DNA from: CAWJKP01 sp963843465
GTDB taxonomy: Bacteria; Planctomycetota; Planctomycetia; Pirellulales; Thermoguttaceae
Direction of reading: 5' to 3'
NCBI GenBank assembly: GCA_963843465.1
Contig: CAWJKP010000002.1
Span: 1,240,001-1,304,000 of the forward strand
Length of the DNA: 64,000 nt
A model generated the notes under the pieces. It made no database searches, was not told the DNA's origin, and saw only the letters and a list, made by a program, of their open reading frames with translations. A program made the position numbers and the translations under genes. Shown piece after piece: positions 54,374-61,463 of this stretch (the stretch's first letter is position 1; the number at the start of each line of letters is the position of its first letter).

Positions 54374-55910
54374 ATGCGACTTTCGCTGGGTCAAGAACTT
54401 CGACTGGTTCAGAAACAGGTCCTGGCTCCGCGGATGATCCAGTCCATGGAGATCCTGCAACTGCCGATCATGGCCTTGCAGGAGCGGATCGAGCAGGAGA
54501 TGCAGGAGAACCCGATCCTGGAGCTGCGGGAGGAGGACCCCGACCTGCCCGCCGAGGAGGTCGAGCAGGAGGCGCCGGACTCGCCGACCGAGGAGGAACG
54601 CGAGCTGGTGATCGACGAGCGGCACGACAACGAGCAGGACTTCGAGCGCCTGCTGAAGATGGACGAGGAGTACCCGGACCGCTTCGAGGAGCACAGCCGC
54701 CCCTCGCGCAACCGCATGGACGAGGAGGGCGACCGCAAGCACGACGCCATGGCCAACATGGTCTCCCGGCCGCAGTCGCTGCAGGACTACCTCCACGACC
54801 AGCTCGGCTGGTTCGACCTCGATCCGCAGATCCGGGCGATGTGCGACCGGATCATCTACAACCTGGATCCCAACGGCTACCTGCAGAGCAATCTCGACGA
54901 TCTGGTGGGGGCCGAGGCGGCCGAGGAGGATCGCGCTGATCCAGAAGGCCCTGGCGGTCGTGCAGAAGCTCGACCCGCCGGGCATCGCCGCGCGCGATCT
55001 GCGGGAGTGCCTGTTGCTCCAGTTGCGCCAGGGGCAGCCCTGCTACGAGCAGCTCCGCACGCTGATCTCCGCCCACCTGGAAGACCTGGAGCACAATCGC
55101 CTGCCGCTGATCTCTCGCATCACCGGCTTCTCGATCCCCGTGATCCAGGAGGCGCTGGAAGAGCTGCGGAAACTGAATCCCAAGCCGGGCGCCGAGTTCA
55201 ACGAGGCCTTCGTCCCCACGGTCATGCCCGACGTCTTCGTCGAGGCGGTGGAAGGCGGCTACAAGGTCCGCCTGGAGGACGGCCGCACGCCGAGCCTGTT
55301 CATCAGCCCCTACTACCGCAAGCTGCTTTTGAGCCAGGACGCCAACGAGGAGACCCGCGAGTACATCAAGCGCAAGCTGAGCTCCGCGCAGTGGCTGATC
55401 GATTCCATCGAGCAGCGGCGCAACACGCTGACCCGGGTCGCGCAGGCGATCGTCGACCACCAGAAGGAGTTTCTCAACAGCGGGCCGGAGTCGATCGAGC
55501 CCTTGAAGATGCAGCAGATCGCCGACAAGGTGGGCGTCCACGTGACCACCGTGAGCCGCGCCGTGGACGACAAGTGGATCCAGACGCCCCGCGGCATCTT
55601 CCCGCTGAAGCGTTTCTTCTGCGGCGGCACGGTCAGCGCGGACGGCGAGGAGGTGGCCTGGGACACGGTGCGGCTAAAGCTCCAAGAGATCATCGACAAG
55701 GAGGACAAGCAGCACCCGCTGAGCGACGAGGACCTGGTCAAAGGCCTGGCCGCGCACGGCATCACCGTCGCCCGGCGGACGGTGACCAAGTATCGCAAGG
55801 CGATGCAGATCCCCAGTTCCCGCCAGCGTCGCGACTGGAGCCTGGCCGGCGACGCCCAGCCGGAAAGCGCCGCCGTCGAGGAGGGCGAGGAGGCGGAGGA
55901 GGAGGGCTAG
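54374..55910 (+). CDS. rpoN: RNA polymerase sigma-54 factor (frameshifted)
   Basis: The N-terminal activator-contact region is MRLSLGQELRLVQKQVLAPR, followed by the acidic region II. Near 54930 the frame breaks: the first frame loses similarity after LDDLVGAEAAE, while ALIQKALAVVQKLDPPGIAA continues in another frame to 55910. The later part has the core-binding IKRKLSSAQWLIDSIEQRRN, the HTH VGVHVTTVSRAV and the RpoN box ARRTVTKYRK that reads the -24 element. It directs RNA polymerase to promoters opened by enhancer-binding ATPases. One base corrected gives about 512 residues. Confidence 0.9.
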
Positions 55911-55914
55911 GAAG

Positions 55915-55986
55915 GATTTTGGATTTTAGATTTTGGATTGGTTTCCAAGCCCAAAATCCAAAATCCAAAATCTAAAATCCAAAATC
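55915..55986. repeat. GATTTTGGATTTTAGATTTT palindrome
   Basis: AT-rich arms GATTTTGGATTTTAGATTTT and the exact return, in a GC-rich setting. It fills the space before the next start at 55992. Confidence 0.88.
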
Positions 55987-55991
55987 ATCGT

Positions 55992-57866
55992 ATGACCTCC
56001 TCTCGCCGCAATGTCCTCCTCCTCCAACTCCCCATCCCTCCGCCCGGGCCGCAGGCGATCCGCGGCAATGTCCCGCTGGCGGCCGGCTATCTGAAACTCT
56101 TCGCCCGCCGGCGGGGACTGGAGGAGTTTTATCGGATCGAGATCCTCCCCAGCGGGCCGGCCAATACGCTTTCGGACCAGGGCGTCGTGGAAGCGATCCT
56201 GACTCGGGACCCGTGGATGGCGGGCTTCACCTGCTACGTCTGGAATATCGAGCGGAGCCTGTGGGTCGCCCAGCGGCTGAAGGCGGCCCGGCCGGACTTG
56301 AAGATCGTGCTCGGCGGACCGGAGATCACGGCCGACAACGGCTGGGTGTTTGCACATCCGGCGGTCGACTTTGCCGTCATCGGCGAAGGCGAGCAGACCT
56401 TCTCGGAGCTGCTGGACGCCCTGCGCCGCGGCCCGGCGCCCGATCGCGCGATCGACGGTCTGGCCGTGCTGCCGGGCGGGAAGCTCCCCGCGTTTCGCAA
56501 ACCGCTGGCCAACCTCGATGAGATCTGCTCGCCCTACCTGGAAGGCATTCTCGATGCGGCCGACCAACGGCTGATGCTCCTGGAGACCATCCGCGGGTGC
56601 CGCTTCCGCTGCAAGTTCTGCTACTATCCCAAGAGTTATGACAGCCTGTACGTCTTGTCCGGCGACAAGGTCGAGGAGAGTCTCCGCTACGCCCGGGAGC
56701 GCGACGTCGATGAGGTGAGCATCCTCGATCCGACGCTCAACCAGCGGCGCGACTTTCTCGATTTCCTCCGGCTTCTGGCCCGCAACAACCCGGACGGCCG
56801 CTTCACCTATACGGCCGAGCTTCGCGGCGAGGGGATCAACGCCGAGAGTGCCCGGCTGCTGAAGGAGGCCAACTTCACCGAGGTGGAGATCGGGCTGCAA
56901 TCCATCGATCCGCAGGCCCAGGAGCTGATGAGCCGCAAGGTCCACCTGCCCGCCTTCGAGCGCGGCGCCCGGGCCATGCTCGACGCGGGCATCCGCGTCC
57001 GCACGGACCTGATCCTCGGACTGCCCGGCGACACGGTCGATTCCATCCGCCGCGGGATCGACTATCTGGCCGAAACGCGCCTGTTCAGCGACATGCAGGT
57101 TTTCAACCTGGCCGTGCTTCCCGGCACGGCCTTCCGCCAGGAGGCCCAGCGGCTGGGCCTGAGCTTCCAGGCCCGGCCGCCCTACTATGTGCTCCAGACG
57201 CCCACGCTGAGCCTGGAGCAGTTGTACCTGCTGATGGAAGAGGCCCAAGAAGCCTTCGGCATCGAGTTCGATCCCTTCCCGCCGCCGCTGGCCAATGGCG
57301 AGTGGCGAGTGGCGAGTGACAAGTTGCCGCCGCGGGCGGATGGGCTGGCGGAGATGTTTAGGGTGGATCTCGACGCAGCTTCGCCAGCAGCCGTTAGCCC
57401 AGGCGGCCACGCCGGCTTGGCGTGTGGCGAACTCGACGCGGCATTGCCTCCCCCGGAGCGCAGGACGCAGGTCTTCACCCTCTGGCTCCGCGGACGCGAC
57501 CTGGACCGCCGCCGCCGGCCTGCGGCCAAGTTGATCCGCCGCCTGTTGGACGACAACCCGCACAGCACGCTCCAGGTAGTGATCGAGCCGACCGCCGCGC
57601 CTTATCGGCTCTCCTTGGAGACGCTCGAAGCCTTGCAGGCAGCCTGTTTTCAGAGCGCCAGCTACCTGGACCTCTATTACAGTCTTCACCCCAATCGGCT
57701 GCTGGGCGCGAAGCGGCTGGTGGTGCTGCTGCCCGAGGAGGCCCGCCCGGGGATCGGGCTCGACTGGATCCAGCAGGCCGGCGATTATGCCAGTCTGGCC
57801 TGGCTCGGCGGGCAGTTGTGCGAGGACACGCTGGAGTCCCACGAGCACGTCGTGCCGCTATTGTAG
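55992..57866 (+). CDS. B12-binding-domain radical SAM protein with repeat-encoded insert
   Basis: ATG 55992 (MTSSRRNVLLLQLPIPPPGP) opens a B12-binding domain (GFTCYVWNIERSLWVA, IVLGGPEITADNGW). The radical SAM cluster is Cys203, Cys207 and Cys210 in CRFRCKFCYYPKSYDSLY. The barrel continues with FTEVEIGLQSIDPQAQELM and RTDLILGLPGDTVDS. Between about residues 433 and 480 two dispersed repeats are translated in frame (LANGEWRVASDK and AAVSPGGHAGLA), separating the core from a C-terminal domain. The TAG stop falls in the next palindrome (57863). Substrate unknown. Confidence 0.8.
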   Translation: MTSSRRNVLLLQLPIPPPGPQAIRGNVPLAAGYLKLFARRRGLEEFYRIEILPSGPANTLSDQGVVEAILTRDPWMAGFTCYVWNIERSLWVAQRLKAARPDLKIVLGGPEITADNGWVFAHPAVDFAVIGEGEQTFSELLDALRRGPAPDRAIDGLAVLPGGKLPAFRKPLANLDEICSPYLEGILDAADQRLMLLETIRGCRFRCKFCYYPKSYDSLYVLSGDKVEESLRYARERDVDEVSILDPTLNQRRDFLDFLRLLARNNPDGRFTYTAELRGEGINAESARLLKEANFTEVEIGLQSIDPQAQELMSRKVHLPAFERGARAMLDAGIRVRTDLILGLPGDTVDSIRRGIDYLAETRLFSDMQVFNLAVLPGTAFRQEAQRLGLSFQARPPYYVLQTPTLSLEQLYLLMEEAQEAFGIEFDPFPPPLANGEWRVASDKLPPRADGLAEMFRVDLDAASPAAVSPGGHAGLACGELDAALPPPERRTQVFTLWLRGRDLDRRRRPAAKLIRRLLDDNPHSTLQVVIEPTAAPYRLSLETLEALQAACFQSASYLDLYYSLHPNRLLGAKRLVVLLPEEARPGIGLDWIQQAGDYASLAWLGGQLCEDTLESHEHVVPLL

Positions 57867-57918
57867 TAGGCACACGCCGTGTGCCGTCCAGAACTGCACA
57901 CGGCGTGTGCCCACTACT
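57863..57918. repeat. GTAGTAGGCACACGCCGTG hairpin, third copy
   Basis: Imperfect relative of the identical pair at 51496 and 58576. It holds the stop codon of the preceding radical SAM gene. Confidence 0.85.
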
Positions 57919-57941
57919 GATTCGGCGACACTTATTGATTC

Positions 57942-57990
57942 GCCGGGGCTACCGGGTGTGGTTCTGTTAGCCCCGGCGGCCACGCCGGTG
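57942..57990. repeat. GCCGGGGCTA..GTTAGCCCCGGCGG hairpin
   Basis: Nearly the same hairpin and loop (ACCGGGTGTGGTTCT) as the complete copy at 13196-13256. 57867-58272 contains no gene, only this, the hairpin at 57863 and the MITE. Confidence 0.85.
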
Positions 57991-58049
57991 GTGTGGTGAT
58001 AGAATGGTACGTCGATGGTAGATCCCCTCACCCCGGCCCTCTCCCGGAG

Positions 58050-58223
58050 CAACATTATGCATCAGCTAGCATTGACAGCCAAATCGTCTTGCCACATCGG
58101 GAGCAATCGACCCAGACTACCACGATTGGTCGCCGACCTGGCGCGAAACTTCACGCCTTGTTGACGTAAGTCCTTATTTGACGGTCGAATTCTGCTAGCA
58201 GTGATAGCTGATGCATAATGTTG
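58050..58223. mobile_element. MITE-like element inserted in a hairpin repeat
   Basis: Perfect 18-bp terminal inverted repeats CAACATTATGCATCAGCT (58050-58067) and return (58206-58223) bound 174 bp with no coding potential. CGGAG lies directly on both sides (58045-58049 and 58224-58228), a 5-bp target duplication. With the element and one CGGAG removed, CCCTCTCC-CGGAG-GGAGAGGG remains, a complete hairpin of the family seen at 30510. Confidence 0.88.
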
Positions 58224-58272
58224 CGGAGGGAGAGGGGGACTTGATGCACGTCAGCGTGAAGGAGGTGCAAGC

Positions 58273-58557
58273 ATGGGAGGCTGTTGTCTGGCTGCTGGGG
58301 CTATGCTGCTGGGCCCGCGAGTATTCTTGATTGGCGTGTGGCTTCTGACAAACTGGTATGCCGCCTTCGATTCGAGATTGGTCGCCCTGCTGGGGTGGCT
58401 TTTTCTGCCCTACACCTCCCTGGCATGGATGTATATCTACTTCCACAACGCAGGCCAGGTCCAAGGCGGGTACCTGGTCCTGCTGATCCTCGGGGTCCTC
58501 CTCGACCTCGGGGCCTTCTCCGGCAGCCATCGCGCCGCGAGGAGATGGCGAGAGTAG
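58273..58557 (+). CDS. Small membrane protein
   Basis: ATG 58273 is preceded at ideal spacing by AAGGAGGT, the best ribosome site in the window. The 94-residue product has about three hydrophobic segments (MLLGPRVFLIGVWLLTNW, VALLGWLFLPYTSLAWMYIY, YLVLLILGVLLDLG) and a short basic end. No family was recognised. It lies between the MITE and another palindrome. Confidence 0.6.
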   Translation: MGGCCLAAGAMLLGPRVFLIGVWLLTNWYAAFDSRLVALLGWLFLPYTSLAWMYIYFHNAGQVQGGYLVLLILGVLLDLGAFSGSHRAARRWRE

Positions 58558-58575
58558 CAGGCTCGCTCGCATATC

Positions 58576-58635
58576 AATGTAGTAGGCACACGCCGTGTGC
58601 CGCTCTGGACGGCACACGGCGTGTGCCTACTACAT
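58576..58635. repeat. GTAGTAGGCACACGCCGTG hairpin
   Basis: Base-for-base identical over 60 bp to 51496-51555. It lies between the convergent membrane protein and ABC-F genes. Confidence 0.9.
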
Positions 58636-58643
58636 AACACGTC

Positions 58644-60683
58644 CTACCAGTTCAGCTCGGTCGCCTCTTCCCAGTGGGCGTAGAGTTGTTCGAGCACCTC
58701 CTGCTGCTCGGCGATCTGCTCCTTGATCTGGCGGACCCGTGGGCCGTTGCGGAGCGTTTCCGGGTCGGCCAGGTCGGCGTTGAGCTGCTCCAGCCGCGTC
58801 TCGCGCTGGAAGATGTCGCGTTCCAGGTCGGCCACCTTGCGGTAAGGGAAACGCCGCTTCAGCCGGCCCTTGCCCTTGCCGTCGCCGGGGGCCGCCGGCT
58901 TGGCCGGTAGATCCCGCCTGCCGGGCGAGACTCCCGCCGGTCTTGCCTGGGCCTTGCCCTTGGCACGATGCTTGGGCGAGCCCTTGGCAGCCGTCTTCGA
59001 CCCCGGCTTTCGCGAGCCGTCGCTGGCCCCGGACCCGGCGCGGCCGCCGGGGCTGACAGGGCTGGGCTGCGGCGACGCTCCGCGGCGGAGCTGATCGAGA
59101 TAGGTGCTGTAGTTCCCCTCCACGACCAGGCCCCTGCCCTGCTCGACCACGATCAGGTGATCGGCGATCTGGTTGACAAAATAACGGTCGTGGCTGACGA
59201 AGAGCACGGTCCCGTCGAACGCGCGGAGCGACCGCTCCAGGGAGTCCCGGGCCCAAAGGTCCAGGTGGTTGGTGGGCTCGTCGAGGACGAGGAAGTTGGC
59301 GTCCGAGGCGGCCAGCCGGGCCAGGGCCACCCGGCATCGCTCGCCCCCGCTCAGCCGGGCCACCGGCTGCAAGGCCGTATCGCCCATCACGCCGAAGCGG
59401 GCCAACAGATCGCGCCGCTTCTGCTCGTTGAAATCCTTGTGGTCGGGCCGAATGGCGTCCACGGCCAGGGCGTCCTCGCGGAGCGAGGCGAGGTGCTGAT
59501 CGAAGTAGCCGACCTTGACCCCCTGCCCTAACCGGGAGACGCCGGCGTCCGCATCGAGCTGGCCCAAGAGGCACCTCAAGAGCGTGGTCTTGCCCGAGCC
59601 GTTAGGTCCCAGCACGCCCCATCGCTGACCGCGGATGATGTCCAGGGAAACGTGGGCGAACAGCGGGCGGTCGTAGGCCTTGGCAAGCTCTTCCGCCCGC
59701 AGCACCAGGTCGCCGCTGCGGCTGACCTCGGGAAAGCCCATCACCGGGGCGGCGATCTCGCGGGGCGGTGCCACCAGGTCCTCTTCCAGCCGCTGGAGCT
59801 TCTTGCGGCGGTCTTCGGCCTGCGCGTGCTTCTGCCCGTAGGCGTTGCGGCGGATGAAGTCCTTGGTCTTGTCGATCTCTTCCTGCTGCTTGACGTAGGT
59901 CCGCGTCTGGACCAGCAGCCGCTCGGCCTTCTGCTGCCAGTAGGCCGAGAAGTTGCCGGTGTAGGCCTCGACGGTGCCGTGGAAGAGCTCGAAGGTGCGG
60001 TTGGTCACTCGGTCGAGGAAGTAGCGGTCGTGGCTCACCAGGAGGATCGCGGCCTGCGTTTCGCAGAGGAACTCTTCGAGCCATTCCGTGGCCTGGATGT
60101 CGAGGTGGTTGGAAGGCTCGTCCAGCAACATCAGGTCCGGTTCGGCCAACAGTAGCTTGGCCAGCATCAGGCGGTTCTGCTCGCCCCCGCTGAGCGACTC
60201 GACCGGCAGGGAGAACGACGGACGGCCCAGTCCCAGGCCCTCCAACACGCGCTCGATCTTGTGGTCCAGGTTGTAGGCGTCGTGACGCTGCAATTCCTGC
60301 TGGAGGAAGTCGAAGCGGGCGGCCAGCCGGCGGTGCTCGACCTCGTCGGTGTTGGCCGCCAGGGCATGGGCCACCTCTTCCGATTCGTGCTGGTAGGCGA
60401 TCAGCGCCGCCAGGGCGCTGAGGGCCTCTTGCCAGAGTGTCCGGCCGGGCTCGATGATCGGCTGCTGTTCGAGGTAGCCTACTACTACGGAGGGGTGCCG
60501 CTCGAAACGGCCGCCGTCGGCATCTTCTTTGCCGTCCAGGATCTTCAGCAGCGTGGTCTTGCCCGTGCCGTTGGGGCCGGCCAGCCCGATCCGCTCGCCC
60601 GGATGGATCTCGAAGGTCACCCCGTCAAGCACGGGCTCCGGGCCGTAGTGTTTGCGGATTGCCTCGGCAGAAAGGACGATCAT
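58644..60683 (-). CDS. ABC-F family ATPase (Uup/EttA-like)
   Basis: Two ABC domains without membrane segments: GPNGTGKTTLL and GPNGSGKTTLL (Walker A), LSGGEQNRLMLAKLL and LSGGERCRVALARLA (signatures), LLDEPSNHLDIQ and LDEPTNHLDLW (Walker B). The linker between them (QKAERLLVQTRTYVKQQEEI) is the P-site tRNA interaction motif of ABC-F proteins that act on the ribosome. The C-terminal coiled coil (about residues 615-679) is Uup-like, and the linker before it includes a translated palindrome (SPVSPGGRAG). A 679-residue, uninterrupted protein. Whether it is housekeeping or a resistance factor cannot be told. Confidence 0.9.
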   Translation of the reverse strand: MIVLSAEAIRKHYGPEPVLDGVTFEIHPGERIGLAGPNGTGKTTLLKILDGKEDADGGRFERHPSVVVGYLEQQPIIEPGRTLWQEALSALAALIAYQHESEEVAHALAANTDEVEHRRLAARFDFLQQELQRHDAYNLDHKIERVLEGLGLGRPSFSLPVESLSGGEQNRLMLAKLLLAEPDLMLLDEPSNHLDIQATEWLEEFLCETQAAILLVSHDRYFLDRVTNRTFELFHGTVEAYTGNFSAYWQQKAERLLVQTRTYVKQQEEIDKTKDFIRRNAYGQKHAQAEDRRKKLQRLEEDLVAPPREIAAPVMGFPEVSRSGDLVLRAEELAKAYDRPLFAHVSLDIIRGQRWGVLGPNGSGKTTLLRCLLGQLDADAGVSRLGQGVKVGYFDQHLASLREDALAVDAIRPDHKDFNEQKRRDLLARFGVMGDTALQPVARLSGGERCRVALARLAASDANFLVLDEPTNHLDLWARDSLERSLRAFDGTVLFVSHDRYFVNQIADHLIVVEQGRGLVVEGNYSTYLDQLRRGASPQPSPVSPGGRAGSGASDGSRKPGSKTAAKGSPKHRAKGKAQARPAGVSPGRRDLPAKPAAPGDGKGKGRLKRRFPYRKVADLERDIFQRETRLEQLNADLADPETLRNGPRVRQIKEQIAEQQEVLEQLYAHWEEATELNW

Positions 60684-60906
60684 CCCGGGTTCCTGGTGCT
60701 CCTCGACGCCAAACCTCGTTTATCATACCCTGCGGCAACCCGGCTCGGGCGTCCGGCCGTGTCCCACACCACATCTTAAGGGGGGTAGTGGGCTCTAAAG
60801 TCCTCACCCTCCATAGCCCCCACCGGCCTTGTTGCGCAAACGGAGCAAGGTCGATTTGCACGGCGAGGGTGTCGAGAAATGAGTATTGACGGGGGGGTAG
60901 GCTCAG

Positions 60907-61418
60907 CTATACTTTCCCTAGCGACCAGAACGAGCCGGTTCCTACCGACTCAGGACAATGTCCCTGGCCGCTTCTTTTTTTCCTCGGCGGTATCCACTCG
61001 AGCACGTCTTGCCAGGCTTCGTCACCACGGTGAATCAGCGGCTCCAGTAGGACAATCCCGCTGTGGTGCAGCGGGTTGTCGCGGAAGCCCGCCTGAGCCT
61101 CTTCGTGCTTCCGCAGGGTGAGGGCGCACAGGTCGCAGAGTTGGAGAACGACACTCTTCGACGAGTCGATAAAGAAACCCTTCTCGATGATTTGGCCAAG
61201 CTTCAGCGTTCCCTCGATGCCGCGAAGCACCTTGATCAATTTCTCCACGTCGCGGACAATTTCCTTGTTCTCATCAGAAATAAATATCCCTAGCGGGCAG
61301 CCAGGCAACGACTTAAGCCAGTCGTCAACGACGCGTGCAACAAGAGGGAAAGCGGCGACATGCGGACATTGAGGTTGTTGCCCGTGTTGCCGGATTCATC
61401 GAAGTAGATAAGGTACAT
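60907..61418 (-). pseudogene. DUF3800 protein with internal deletion
   Basis: ATG 61416-61418 opens MYLIYFDESGNTGNNLN, the DUF3800 N-terminus with its conserved Asp-Glu. Within about 20 codons the sequence jumps, in another frame, to the family's C-terminal half (FPLVARVVDDWLKSLPG, GIFISDENKEIV, SVVLQLCDLCALTLRKHEEA). Roughly 100 residues of the middle are missing relative to the normal family length of about 230-260. DUF3800 is RNase H-like and often carried by defence or mobile regions. It looks like a remnant. Confidence 0.65.
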
Positions 61419-61463
61419 CCGATTCACCCTGCTGGGATTCTTGGCGCCTTTGCGCGAGTCGCT

